From positions 14,841,479-14,905,478 of the forward strand of contig CM036245.1 of the NCBI GenBank assembly GCA_020698575.1: a stretch of 64,000 bases of DNA. Reading direction: 5' to 3'. Origin of the DNA: Bostrychus sinensis. Its lineage: Eukaryota; Chordata; Actinopteri; Gobiiformes; Eleotridae. The translations under genes were made by a program, and so were the position numbers. The first letter of the stretch is position 1, and each line of letters starts with the position of its first letter. This document shows, piece after piece, positions 34,447 to 46,642 of the stretch. The notes under the pieces were generated by a model, which had not been told where the DNA came from, did not search any database, and was given only the letters and a program-made list of their open reading frames with translations.

Positions 34447-34690
34447 CATGTTCTGGTTCATTCATTCATTAATGAATTTGTTCATACTCTCCTGCTTATT
34501 CCTGTTAGTGGTCCCAGCAACTATGGGCCTTAGATGGGGTACATCCTGGCCAGTGGCCAGTTAGTAGCAGGGCTGACACTGAGTTATACACAGACAGACA
34601 ATCAGAGTATTTGTGAACTAATGGTCTGTGGGATTGTGCAAGGTCACACACACAGAGTATTTGCCTATAGGCGTGTATGGCAACTGTTTT
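34447..34690 (-). mobile_element. SINE relic
   Basis: Reverse-complement match to the 3' half of the 36636 SINE: tggtcccagcaactatgggcc and ggggtacatcctggccagtggccag correspond to its ggccc..agttactggga and ctggcc..ggtgtacc blocks. Headless. Confidence 0.5.
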
Positions 34691-34809
34691 CTGTTATGTT
34701 AACATTTCTTCTTCTTCTTCGTCTTCTTTATGTATATGAAAAAAGTATCTCCAAGACAATACAGGTCACAGTTAAAAATGAAAATACTGCAAAAATATTT
34801 GACAGGCTG

Positions 34810-34985
34810 GAGGTTCTGGGACTGGTCCATCCAGGTCGATGTTGAAGGGACTTGTGAATGCCTTTGTATTGAGGAGCTGAAGGAAGTGTCTGGGGAGTTG
34901 GAAGTCTTTGTGTCTCTGCCAGGTGTCACTGCTGCCTCTGCAACTTGGTCCCAGAAGAGCGGAAGAAAATGGATGGAGTAAGTTA
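34810..34985 (+). mobile_element. Possible RTE/Rex3-like LINE 3' end
   Basis: The run ending ggtcccagaagagcggaagaaaatggatgg resembles the gatgga-ending 3' tail of fish RTE-type LINEs. Only the tail is present. Weak identification. Confidence 0.35.
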
Positions 34986-36635
34986 AAAGACTACAACAAA
35001 CCTGGATTTTACTTTTGATGAGCCAAAAAGGTTTTGTTGTTTTGTCAACAACTTTTTGCTTCGGTCCAGCACATTATGCATATCATTAAAGACAATTAAG
35101 GGCCATTAACAGCCAATTATACACAATATACTGCACAAATTAAACCTTTATGTAGAGAAGATCTACTGCAGAGGAGTCCCGACTATGGCCCAAATGCTTC
35201 ATTCAAACCCCAGATACAAAGCCTCATGCATAGACTTGGTGTTAAGAAAGAAAAAATGAAAATTGTGGTTGAATAAATTAAACCATGCTACTGTATGTAC
35301 CGTTACCAAGCCTGGATAAATATGAGGTTGCGGAGGGGCATCTGAAAAAGGCCTAAGTACCATGTGAATGACTGTGGAGACCCCTGAAAACAGTCAGTTC
35401 CAGTGAGTGGCCCTCCTCCACTTATATTTTTCAATATGTGGCCCTCATTGAGAAAAGTTTGGACACCCCTGATCTACTGACACCAGGAGACAAGTTTTGC
35501 CTAAATAAACCAGCACACAGGAGGCTAACATGAAAGCCACCTGTAGAAATGTGTGACAGTAACTCTGTGCTCTCTCTTTAAAGGGGATCACACAAACATG
35601 TCATGTTAAAGTGAATATAACTGTAGAGTCCTGGCATTCTTCACCTGTGGAGCTCCTTCTGCCGCAATGACGCTACACTGACATTTACATTACAAATTAT
35701 CCAAATGACTCAGTGTTATTATGGGACTGATATAGCAGCAGCACAATACTCTGGGGCGCATACAGGGAGGCTTATGCAGAAAGCGACGCGTTTAAGTCAA
35801 GAATTCAGTCGATTTTATGGGCCGTGTATGTGACTAATCTTATTGTATGAGGAGGAAAGAAAGACAGGATAAAATTATCAATTCTTTTGTTCTCTTGTGT
35901 TGAGCCCTGAAGATTATGCCTCAGGTCTCGACACTAGGGGGCGCACGTGTCTCTCTGCGCCCTGGTTCGCTCGCGGATGGCGTCATTGGTCTCTCAGCAA
36001 CAGCCTGGACTCAAATCACAGCTCTGTAGGACTGTCAAGCTGCGCAGACAAACACGGACTGAAGAGGAAGCTCACTAGATTAGACTGAAAATAAAGGCCC
36101 ATTGCAAGGCTGTGATACAATTAAATGTACTGTGGAGTAATTACAGCTTTCAGACCCAGAACATGCAACAGAAGAACTTTTATGAAGGCTTAAAACATTA
36201 CACATGAGCCATGAGAAACTAGTTGAGAAATCACCGTAACACACAAAATAAAGGCAAGTTAGGGCTACATTAAATAAGATTACAATATAATAATATAGCA
36301 ATGTTGCTTTAGTTTAAAACAAATAACTGCTTTAGGTTTTGACTCAGTGCAACCTATGTAGGCTTACTGCAGTCCACACAAGAATTGCTTGTTTGAGGAC
36401 TAACTTCTTCTATTATCTTTTTTGACATAACTTTGATGAACTTTAGTGTTACAGTGATTTCAATTACATTTATGCTAATTATTGTAGCCTGTCAATTTTG
36501 GTGAAGATGAATGTGCCTGATGTTTGCGCCCAAGTGCAACGCAGCATAATCCAAGTGTGTCTGGTTTTGTATTACCTTTTTTTTCTATTTTTCTGTACCA
36601 CACCATTTTAATTATATTTTATTTGTAGATATATA
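34986..36635. other. No gene seen
   Basis: A fragment near 35390-35480 (gtgagtggccctcctcc ... gtttggacacccctgatct) looks like an old dispersed repeat. A slightly GC-richer patch at 35920-36060 has no convincing exon. Confidence 0.4.
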
Positions 36636-36998
36636 TGGCAGAGTGGTTAGTGTTCTCGCCTCCCAGCAATGAGATCGTGGGTTTGAGCCCCTGGCCGACC
36701 AACACACCATCACACGAAATCTCTGGGTGGAGTCTGCATGTCTTCCCCGTGTTACCGTGGGTTCTCTCCGGGTTCTCCGGCTTCCTCCCACCGTCCAAAG
36801 ACATGCATGTGTTAGGTGAATTGGTGACTCTAAATTGACCCTAGTGAGTCTGTGTTCGTCTCTGTGTCAGTCCTGTGACAAGCTGGCCCCTGTCCAGGGT
36901 GTACCCTGCCTATGGCCCAAAGTTACTGGGATAGGCTCCAGTCACCCGCGACCCCTAACGGGAATAAGTGGAAGAAAATGAATGCATGAATGAATGAC
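36636..36998 (+). mobile_element. Full-length tRNA-derived SINE
   Basis: A box tggcagagtgg (36636-36646) and B box ggtttgagccc (36680-36690) are spaced as in a tRNA gene. The body has ccgtgttaccgtgggttctc, cttcctcccaccgtccaaag and ggtgaattggtgactctaaa, and the tail ends in aatgaatgcatgaatgaatg. This is the best copy of the family in the window; relics lie at 336, 13690, 34447, 47795 and 61985. Confidence 0.75.
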
Positions 36999-37269
36999 AT
37001 AGTGTAATCTTAGAATTCCCTGTTTTTTTGCAGCAATACTGCATTTGTAAAAACAAAATATATATGGTTAGCCTATTTACTAAATATGTACTCAAGTAAA
37101 AGTAGGTTACTTAAAGTTCTTTAAGATACTATTACTACTAACAGGGGTGTAGCTCACTTGATCAATATCTCTTAAACATCTTCCAGGGCCCCTTCCTGTA
37201 GTGGGCCGTGGGTAAACAGTACCCTTTATCCCCCAGTTCGACGCCCCTGACTACTAATAATAAATAATA

Positions 37270-37580
37270 ATGCAGTAGTCTTATATAGTTCTTCTCTGGA
37301 CATTCAAAGTCGCTTTACTATTTGGCGCATTATTCACTCAGTCCTCAGTCACACTCTGTAGCCACAGCTGTCCCAGGGCAGACTGACAGAAGTGTGGCTG
37401 CCATTCTGTGCCTACGGCCCTCCGACCACCACCAAACACAGTCACACTGACACATTCATACAGGCAAGGTGGATGGAGTGTCTTGCCGAAGGACACAACA
37501 ACAGTGTGCAATGCTAGTAGTGGAGATTGAACCGCCAACCTTTGGGTTAGTGGGCAAATGTCTCTACCGCTGCCTCTTAA
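37270..37580 (-). mobile_element. SINE or related repeat (same family as 17770-17975)
   Basis: Shares ggcaaggtggatggagtgtcttgcc, acacaacaacagtgtgc and the gattgaaccgccaacc B-box complement with the copy in the Ser/Lys gene. Confidence 0.5.
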
Positions 37581-38490
37581 TGTTACTCATCTAGAAGAGA
37601 AAGTACTCAACAAAATTATTACTTGAAAAAGTAAGTAGCCTGACTGTGATTACAATACAAAGTGCAGCACCTACTGCTCCATACTTGTCTGTAACCTCTG
37701 ACCTTCTGAGTGTGTGTGTGCCAGTGTGCTATACACTTGGGCACTGAGGTGAAATACTTATAGAATTTGAAATTTTACTTGAGCAAGGATAAAGAAAAAA
37801 ATCACGTTTGCTCAAATAAATTTTTGAAAATATTTTCAGAAAATAAAAAAAAGTAAATAAATAAATAAATAAAAATACCTGAGTGGGCATTTTTTGAGTT
37901 TCCAAAAATCAAACGGCACCCTGCTACAAATACATAATAATAGCCTGTCAGCCTCTTTTGTTGTGAAAGCGGTGGAAGCGGAAGTCGCGCTGTCTGCCAC
38001 ACTGTGCGCCTCACTCGCAGCACGGCGCTCGGCTGCAGCAGCAGAACAACCGAGAAAGCATGGAGCGCAACAAGACGCGCGGGAGACACTCGCCAAGCAG
38101 ACTGTGGACAAGTGGCACTTACTGACGCGCTCGCAAATTACTCGCAGCGACAGAAGGACGGTCTCTCCAACCCAACAGGTGGACTCTGAGTTTTCCCAGA
38201 CGCGTGGAAATTTCACAGCGAGAGTGTGATTGTACTTCAAGTGAGCAGCGACCAAAGAATGAGTAGAAGAAGACAGTAGTGAGACTCGGTGGATAGATTG
38301 TCTCCTCTGATCCGCTTTTGGAAATACTGCTGGAATGAGTTGTTTTGATTTACTGCATGCTTTTATGTCTCCACGCTGCTGCCAGAAACAGTCACTTTTG
38401 CTCAAGTGAAACTGAGGTCGACTCCAGAGAGAAGCGAGAGGCGAGTGGGCTCGAAGTGAGGACGCACGGGGCCACGCACAGTCAGGAACC
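37581..38490 (+). promoter_or_regulatory. Probable 5' region and 5' UTR of the signal-peptide gene
   Basis: From about 37970 the sequence becomes richer in G, C and CG dinucleotides than its surroundings (gcgctgtctgcc, ctcgcagcacggcgctcgg, gacgcgcgggag), as in a CpG-type vertebrate promoter. It leads into the ATG at 38491. No TATA box is evident. The long minus-strand open frame (37836-38492) is interpreted as a composition artefact. Confidence 0.5.
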
Positions 38491-38551
38491 ATGGTGAAGT
38501 TTCACAACTCGGATCTATGGATAGCCTGGACGGTCCTTTTCTTCATGGAGG
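38491..38551 (+). CDS. Signal-peptide-encoding first exon of an unidentified secreted or membrane protein (partial)
   Basis: The ATG sits in a near-ideal Kozak context (ggaaccATGG). Twenty codons read MVKFHNSDLWIAWTVLFFME and end in one extra base before GTAAGT, so the intron is phase 1. A short polar start followed by a hydrophobic core (LWIAWTVLFF) is typical of a signal peptide. A signal-peptide exon followed by a phase-1 intron is the usual start of cell-surface genes with Ig, CUB, Sushi or EGF domains (established knowledge). No following exon was recognised before 64000, so the first intron would be over 25 kb, or later exons were missed. I cannot name the gene. Confidence 0.5.
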
Positions 38552-39424
38552 GTAAGTGCGCTGGCTACAACAACTTACGGGATCACTTACAGCAATGACA
38601 ACATGCACTGTCAAGCTTTTGTATCACGTGGATGGATAAATCACTACTACAATACATCTGCATTTTGACAATAGCAGATGCGATGGGAATTAAATTGTGC
38701 CCCAGCGGCTCAACCTCTAAACAAACGCGTGTCACGGCCATTTGATCCATCTCTTTAATACAGTATGTTTGGATCCCGTTCACAAATCCCCTTGCGTTTC
38801 TACAAAAATAACCAAAGCACTGACTTAGGATGACTTTTTCCCGGTATAGTCGCTCCCTAAAGGTCGGCTCTGATCTGTGTCCCGCTTAAACAAGACCTAC
38901 ATTAATGCCTTTTTCTAAACTGTACAGTAGCGCGCAAGGCTGGTTCGCTTTTACGCGGCGGTGGTGGGAGTGTTTTGAAATAGAAACGGAGCAGACGGTA
39001 GAGGGTTGCGCTGGTAATCCGCCCGATTAACGAGAGGCGAGGCATGGTGAGCAGACAGACCGACCGGGGACAGCAACAGCAGCAGCAGCAGCAGCAGGCA
39101 GACCCCAGAGGAGGAAAATCACTATACATTTCTATAATATCCCACCGGGAATTAGACACGAGAGGCGTATAAGTGGGATGTATGCGTGCTTTGTTCAACG
39201 ATGGTTTACGTTTGTCTGTCCTCATCTTACTTTTAAGTGCAGCAGTCGTGATTATGTCTCTAGTAATCCTCCTCTATCCCCTAAGAACAAGTAGTAGCCA
39301 ATGTGACTTGAGTGACTTCTGTAACTTGGCGGTATTAGGCTATAGTTACGTAGCCTATAAACACATGGAGACCTATAGAAGTAAAGCGCTTTTGGGTTAT
39401 TTTAATAGTAGCCTACTTTCTAAC
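38552..39424. other. Start of the putative long first intron; includes a (CAG)n tract
   Basis: CG-rich near the exon, then ordinary sequence. A cagcaacagcagcag tract lies at 39071-39097. The small open frame at 39173-39430 has a hydrophobic stretch but no splice support. Confidence 0.45.
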
Positions 39425-40040
39425 CAGTGATGGACAAAGTACTCAACTTTATTACTTGAGTAAAAGAATAGATCCTCCTGGTCAAATATTACTTCAAGAC
39501 AAGTAAAAGTTGCTAAGTCAAAATGCTTTCCAAATACTCAAACCATAATAGATAAAATTGTTCTACAGCAAAAATGAGCCATATGTATTATAAATAAGGC
39601 TGGGTATTATGATCATGCTAATCAATTATTTTTAAATTGATTTTATTATAGAATCATGCAAATAATGTTCAAAGCAAAAGCTAAATCACTTCCAGATTGT
39701 GTCCAGAGGTTCTTTTTAGTTCCTGAGAGCAAATATGAGTTTAGAAATACATGAACATCTACTTACAACAAGACTTAAAGTATAAATTACAATTAGTAAA
39801 TAATTATCTTTAGGGAGTAAGTCAATTGTCTTTCAGTTTTAAGACAATTTCTCTGCAGAAGTTACTTTTGCTTTTTTAGAAATGCAGTGAAGTATAAAGT
39901 ATTATATTTATCTTTTAGATGTAGTGGAGTAAAAGTAGTAAGTTACTCCTAAAAATACTACTCAAGTAAAGTACAGATTCTCCAAAACTATACTTAAGTA
40001 CAGTACTCAAGTAAATGTACTTTGTTACTGTCCACCTCTG
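39425..40040. mobile_element. hAT-type MITE
   Basis: Ends cagtgatggacaaagtact and actttgttactgtccacctctg. Flanks are tttctaac and tttttaac (7 of 8 match), a hAT target duplication. The interior carries the agtactcaagtaaa sequence of the family. Confidence 0.75.
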
Positions 40041-41257
40041 TTTTTAACATACACAAACACAAAGTGTTAGAGATGAGCTTGATTTGGAAACAAAGATTGC
40101 CTCTAGACTCGTTTTTTAAAGTTGGAGACGTTCACCTCTCATTCAAGAAGCTTTCCCAGGAGCTGAAATGTCTTCAACTTAAAAAAAAAAAATCCAGATG
40201 ACCTTTTGTTGTGATTAAACTGGACGACTTGTCTTTACAGGCCTAAGTTATTGTTTAATTTAGTACAGCAACTTTTAAAATGAGTCAACATTGCCAAGAA
40301 AAAGTATTCAACTGCACAATACTTTGACTCTCAGTGTTTAGCAGCTGTTGCTTTGTTGTGTTCCCTAAAACAAATAAGTTCTTGATTCTTATCAGATTAC
40401 CTGGAAAAAAAAGAGAACAGAACCTCAATGAACAGCTTTTATCAGTACGAAAACATTATGTGTCAAATTAAACCTCTAATTAAGCTCAAATCCTTATGGT
40501 GCAGGAGACAGAACTACAAACAGAATGCTGTTCTTGCAGTATATATGTTATCCAATCCATCTACAAAGTTAAAACAGGGACACATTTCATAACAAATAAG
40601 TTGAAAATTAGTTAAAATATATAACTTTTAGTAGTGATAAGCCATATTGGTGAATTGAATTTAAACAAACCAGCCTTATCTTCAACAGTATGGTCATGGC
40701 CTTACTGCTTTTTTGATAAATTCAGCAAAAAGTGCAGTGTCTAACTTCACTTAAAAGGCCACCGATCATGTGTGTCTTTATTTTTATGAGAACAGCATAG
40801 CGCAGCAGAAAAATGCCTCAGTGCCAGCCGAGTCACTCGCTCAGAGCCCGAGCTGTGTCAGGAGCCGACGCATTTCCCCTGAAGAGATGCACACAGCAGC
40901 TGTAGTGACACGTCAATTTGGACACAACACTCGCACGGGATTGGATTTAGTCTGTGATTGTCCAGGTGCTCCACTCTGGCTGCCCTGCCTATTTAGCTCC
41001 ATAAAAGTGAGCGAGCCTTACAAAGGGGTGAGACCCAGAGACGTTGTCCTGGGCCGGTCCTCTGCTTTTTCCGATTAAGTGGCGCCAAATGAAAACAGTA
41101 AATTGTGGTCTCCTGTACGTTTAGAGTCAAAGTGAGGCTGAGTGGTGTGGTCATGAGTACATAGACCTACCCCACAGTGACGGGAGGCCAAGGACTAGGG
41201 ACTGAGTCTGGATCAATGTTTTGAGAGTTTCCTTGTCTGTGCACTAGGAGGGACAGA
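40041..41257. other. No gene seen
   Basis: Intronic or intergenic sequence. An open frame at 40770-41078 lacks splice sites and recognisable domains. A less AT-rich patch lies at 40800-41060. Confidence 0.4.
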
Positions 41258-41763
41258 TGGTGTTGTAGTGGCTAAGAACGGTGTTGGTCTTAAGAGCATT
41301 TTTTTTAAGGTCTAGGTCTCATCTTGGTCTCAGCTGCAGTTTTACTCAGTCTTGGTCTTGATCTTGATCTCGAATCCAGTTTTACTCGGTCTTGTCTCAG
41401 TCTCAGATGTGCCAGTATCTGAGATTTTATTTTCCAAACATTAACAAGAAAATGCTTCTTCATAATTTTGGAGTAATTTGTTTTCTGTATTAGAAAAGCC
41501 AGGAAAATGATCTGTCTCTGTTTGTTTGTGTTTGTGTCTGTTGCACTAGATCATTAAAATAATCATTACTGCATTTGCACCACTTTTTCTTTTTTTTTTT
41601 TTTTACTTTTCCCTTTTATTTAGTGTTAGTTTACTGGGCTTGGTTTTAACCTGGTCTCGGTTTGCCTTGGTCTCAGTCTTGGCTCGGTCTCGGCCTTATC
41701 TTGGTTTACTCTGGATTCTAACTGATCTTGGTCTAGATTTGTACGGCCTCGACTACAACACTA
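41258..41763. mobile_element. hAT-type element with an internal (TCTTGGTC)n minisatellite
   Basis: Ends tggtgttgtagtggc and gcctcgactacaacacta form imperfect inverted repeats. Flanks gggacaga and gggacagt match at 7 of 8 positions. The interior contains two blocks of degenerate ggtcttggtctcagtc repeats (41284-41410 and 41632-41755). Confidence 0.7.
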
Positions 41764-42774
41764 GGGACAGTTTCCTATGAATGCTTTCAAACAAAAATCT
41801 TAGTATAAATAATGATCATATAATGTTTCATTGCTATATGAAAATAACAAATCCTTCAGTGTAGCCTGCACTCTACAACTCTTTTAAAAATCTTTAAATA
41901 AAAAGAAATGCAAAAATGTTGACTCAAAAAAGCCTGTTTTGTCCTGAATGTTAAGAATACTATAACTCTACACCAGTCTAATTGTACTTGTTTTACCAGT
42001 TACCAGAGAGAGAAGAAGTACTCAAAGGTGTATTCAAGTAGAAGTAGTAGTAGAGGAGCATGTTACCCACTTTGCTATGCTTGCTTACTTTAACTCAAAA
42101 TACTTTAATTTGAGTAAAATAAGTGTAAGTTGCTGCTGAAATAAGCTTCAGCTACTCGTGTTTCCTTGTGTTTCGTGGAATAATTGAAAGAAAATGAATG
42201 AGTAATGCTGAACATAGTTAAAATTCAGTGCCTGTCTAGATTACATGAACTAACTAACTCACTGTCCATCTATAATACAGCTGTTAGCTCAAATCAATTG
42301 GATAATTACACACAAACCTCTTCCTTCTTCCTTCACTTCACTTCCTCCTGTCTTCATCTCTTAGCTTCTATAAATAACTGCAGTCGGAGCAAACAGTATT
42401 GATTGCGGTTGCTTGTTTTGGCTGCGTTCGCTGACCTCCACTTTATTCATGTCACACTCATTGTCACTAGATTGAACTGATCAGTTTGTTATGTTAAAAG
42501 AGCTCGGCCTGTTATTTGTTATCACACACTATAGCCGCTATTGATTTGCTTTTTTTTTTTTTTTTGCTTTTAAATCAGCTCCCTGCCACTGTGGGTCTGT
42601 CTATACAGTAGGACAAGAACCTGACATATTACTACATAACTGTACAAATGATACAACATGTTTACTTTAATAGGTGCACTGAATTCAAACAGAGCATCCA
42701 AACTGAAAAAAAAGGGGATGTAAGTGATTGTGAAATTAGTATTTCAGAAAGTGATGAGAATTTTTGTATACTTC
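41764..42774. other. No gene seen
   Basis: A short hAT-type fragment (gaagaagtactcaaag...gtagaagtagtag) lies near 42010-42130. There is a T run near 42550. No coding signal. Confidence 0.4.
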
Positions 42775-42900
42775 TGCTTTAGACCTGATTTAGACCTGGT
42801 TTAGATTTGGTTCGTCCATGGTTTAGTCTTTGTTTGGTTTACATCTAACTTAATCCTGATTTAGTTCTGTTTAATCCTGGTCAAGTCTGGATTAGGATGA
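42775..42900. repeat. Degenerate minisatellite (TTTAGACCTGG-type), short copy
   Basis: Units such as tttagacctgatttagacctggtttagatt, same family and orientation as 59458-60030 and inverted relative to 50-245. Confidence 0.6.
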
Positions 42901-44638
42901 CAGAAACTAAGCAAAGTGTATCTAATAAAGTGCAAAAACCTTAAACAGTTTTTTTTAAAGAAGCACTTGGCGAGCAAAGACCTTTGCCAAGGCACTGCTG
43001 GTTTCTTCTCGCAATGGTAACAATATAGCTCTCAGACCTGGACTCAGACTCAGTTACGAAGATCTTCTAATTCAGGGGTAAATGCTGTTCGATTGAGTCA
43101 CAAAACCCTCATATCTCAGCCCTAGTTTACTGTGTATATATATATATATCCCAAGTGTATTTATAGTCCTCATACAAACAACTACATACTGAGAGCAGTG
43201 GGAAGAAGAAACAGCAGATAAGTGACTTGGACAGGTGTCACTCGGAGACAAGTTCAAGTCAGGGCTTTTTTCGGTCTTGTCCCATTCCTGGCCATCAAGC
43301 TTGGCATATAAATATTGTATCCTCTCTATCCCACTTATCAAAGTCAGGCGGCGGTGAAGTACTTGAAGTTTCTAAAAGCAGGGGTCTATGCTAATGAATT
43401 TATTGGTTGAAAATGTTGTCAGTACAAACGACCTTTCGGCAGAGCAGACAGCGCAGTGCCACTCTGTTCCTCCCAATTTAATGATTCGCCTCGAACGACA
43501 CGGACCGATACTGAAGCAAAATCTATTCGGCAAATTAATTTGGAGAAAGAGGTGGTGGTGGCTTTGAACTTTTCAACCGCTGCTGTTTGTTTTGCTCGTC
43601 TGCATAATAACAGCTTATGCAACAGCAGAAATTAGCATACAGTGAAGTGTTCATCTTTGTTTTGGGTTTGTATTTTACTGTTTATTGGAATAAATAGAGG
43701 CCAATAGAATAGTCAGAAGTAGCACTCATGTTTTGGTATATAATAACTTTCAAACAATGTTACTGAAGTAGAAGCAAGTATTGGAGTATTCAATGAAAAG
43801 ACTACTCAAGTACTTACTTTTGATTTACTGGATAAATAAGTGGAGAAAAATCTACTACTACTAATACTTACTACTACTACCTTTTGAGGCTGCAAACTGG
43901 GACTTGCTTAACTTTCTTGGTTTGTTTTTAATTAAAGCAGATGAAGAAAGAAATGTTTATTATTACTTTAGGGTGCATGGTTGCAGAGTGGTTAACATTA
44001 CAGCTGATATAGGTGGAACAGAAGAATATGGATGAATAAACTGGGTCTTATAAGAAGCTGTGTCCAAACTTTTGGTTCCTTTTTGCAAGCTTTAGTTCCT
44101 CAAATTTGTGCTGCCTGGTTGGGTTCACTGAGGGACAGCACAATAATTACAGATGTTGAAATGAGCTGGTCATGTAAAGATTGTTTTTATAATTAATATA
44201 ATCATCCAGAGCATGGATTAAAATACATTTATCTCAGTTTAATCATTTGAAGCGATCAAAAGTTGGAGGCAAGAGCAAAGTAGTAGTAATAGTTGTGATA
44301 TATGGGAGTAGTAGTGGTGTTTTTCTGATACATTTAAACATGACAAGTTACTGCCTGTAAGTGAATAAGAGAAAACATGAACACACTGCAGCCTGTCATG
44401 TTTTTCCCTTGTTTAACCCTTGTTGTTTAAGTAGTAGCAAAGGTGCTGCTACTTTAAACTTAAAAGTAAAAAAAATAAAAAAATAAAAAATACAACTTTT
44501 ATTACTACTTGTGCTACGATACTACCACTACTACTGCTATCCTCCACTTGACTAGAACATAGGAATTTCTGATAAAAAAAATACTAACACATTTTAATAA
44601 TCTACTTTGGTAAAAGTGGCAAACTTATTTAACAAATA
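42901..44638. other. No gene seen; hAT-type fragments
   Basis: A hAT-type fragment with (CTA)n lies at about 43730-43880. Otherwise AT-rich sequence without coding signal. Short open frames at 43072-43341 and 43419-43622 (minus) are not supported. Confidence 0.4.
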
Positions 44639-44958
44639 GACTGCAAAAAAATCTATATCTACATTAGTTAAAATGACTTGAATTCAGATTATTAATCTTG
44701 ATTCAAGCAATTTTCACTAAATTTGATTTAATATTTGATTGGTTTCAAGTTATTTCTTTACTGTTTCATGGTATTTTTTTTACTTATTTTAAGCTAAATT
44801 ATCTGTCCATGGGGTAAGTGGAATTTCCTTACCCCAAGTCAATTAATCTAGCCTAATAAGTAAATAAATCCAATCTAGTAAAAAATTACTCAAATCAAGA
44901 TTAATAATCTGAATTTAAGTCATTTGAACTATTGTAGATATTGATTTTTTATAGTGTG
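44639..44958. mobile_element. Foldback MITE with long inverted repeats
   Basis: About 65 bases at each end are near-perfect inverted copies: the left arm has atgacttgaattcagattat and taatcttgatt, the right arm the reverse complement. The centre has ggggtaagtgg and ccttacccc. It belongs with the cactgcaaaaa-ended MITEs common in fish. Confidence 0.75.
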
Positions 44959-46002
44959 TTTCTCCCTGTTTTTTCCTCATGATTTCCTGTATTGCAAAAA
45001 AATAAAAAATAAAAATAAAAATAAAAAATACTTGAAAAGAAACGTAACAAAAAAAAAAAAAAAAAAAAAAGGAACTAGTTTCTTTCTACTACTTATTTCA
45101 GTGTTTTGTTTTTGTATCTGAACAAAAAGTGTTTTGCCATCTCAGGTTGAATTCTACCTCATTAAAATCTACACAGCCTTCTGTTGCTAGATCCCAGCGC
45201 AACACAACTTTACTCTTCTTAAAAAGACGCTGAAGCCTGATGCCTATCATAAAATCCCGTCTGTGCGTGTTTTATCAGATAAGTACTTATTTTTCACTCT
45301 TTTTTTTCTCCGCCCGTCACTAAAAAGGAGCAGCTGGAACAAGAGCGTTGGCCAGATGGAACCTTCCACCTCGATTATTTTTGACACTAAAAATAACCTC
45401 TCAAAAAATTAAAAGACCTTTGGGATGGCTCTCAAAGTGCATATGTGTGTGTGTGAGCGACAGAAGACTTCATACGGCAGTGCCTCAGATGATGATGGCG
45501 TCCCGGGACTGTGTGAATGAATAAATGATGGGCAGATATTTGGAGTAGGAGGAGGAGGAGAGGAGCATTTCCCCTGGTCTCTTAAGCACACATTAAAAGC
45601 CAGCCCAGAAGAGTCGCGGCTGTTGGGCCAAGCATCTGGGGTCGAACATCTGAGGTGGGCCGTGCGTGGAGGTCTGGGGGATTTGAGGTTTTTGGTTGTA
45701 CCTTCCTTGAATCAGAGTGGCCAATGAGGGAAGAGTGAGGGAGACGTTTGTCAGCTGTGGTTGGCTCACATCTGGGTTAGAGGCATGAGGAGAGAACGCA
45801 GGGGATCCTTTCAGTCAATGAATAAACCCAGAATTACCCTGGAGCACGTCATAGTTAAAGTCAAAATGAAACACGTGGATTATTTAGATTCCCTACACAT
45901 AGAGTGAAGTATTTTTTATACTTTTTAATTGTGATAATTAAGTATTTTCTTGCCATTTCTTGTGAAGATATTTTTGCAAAAAATTATGTTTTTCTAGTAA
46001 CA
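44959..46002. other. No gene seen
   Basis: An AAAAT/poly-A tract lies at 45000-45070 (22 A at its end). A moderately GC-rich stretch at 45540-45830 has no supported exon. Confidence 0.4.
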
Positions 46003-46642
46003 AGCTGCAAAAAATATTCTGATTAGCCTTCAAAAAGAATATTTATCCCAATTTTACACAAATAATATGTTTAAATTTGTACTCGAATAGTTTTTATGAG
46101 AGTAAGTTTCCTTTTTTTGGCAATGTAACAGTACTTTATTTGAGTGAAATGGTGTTTGTTTACATAAATCCTAGAGGAAACCCTCTGTTGATGTTGTCTT
46201 ATTTTTAGATTTTTTTATTTTTGATATATCCAAGTATGATTGTATTTCTTCTTAAAATACACATGACACTAGAAAACCTAGCAATGTTATGAGCACACAA
46301 TTCTTGATGAACATCCCTTTCTTAAAACTAGAATAATGTAACATTTTGCTTAAATCTAGCCACACAAAAGTCATATTTACCTAAATCTGTTCAACTAATA
46401 AGAAAATTTTGTCTAAATTTTACCATGTAGTGAGGTAATTTTTAATTAAATCTAGTCTTGTAATAAGAACAACTTGCTTAAACTTACAACTGATTTCTTG
46501 TTTTAGTTACTAGAAAAACATTATAATATTAAGAATTCTGGCCAAGCAAATTATGCTTACCCCATTGATGGATTTTTTTTTTTTGCTTGATATAAGAAAA
46601 GTTGTTTAGTTTGAAGACAGTTGGCTTATATCTTTTTGCAGT
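46003..46642. mobile_element. Second cactgcaaaaa-type MITE
   Basis: Starts ctgcaaaaaatattctg and ends tatctttttgcagtg, with inverted sub-terminal blocks (caagtatgattg..., tcttgttttag...). More diverged than the copy at 44639. Confidence 0.5.

Noticed and set aside
34534..34845. 103-codon open frame
   Set aside because: Mostly reverse SINE sequence; no domain or splice support.
37836..38492. 218-codon minus-strand open frame
   Set aside because: It lies antisense to the CG-rich 5' region of the signal-peptide exon, with no recognisable domain; it ends in an Ile/Leu/Phe run from an AT-rich tract.
38491..38551. Naming the signal-peptide exon SEZ6-like because SEZ6 and TP53I13 share a human chromosome arm
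   Set aside because: Twenty residues of leader cannot identify a gene and no CUB or Sushi exon is visible.
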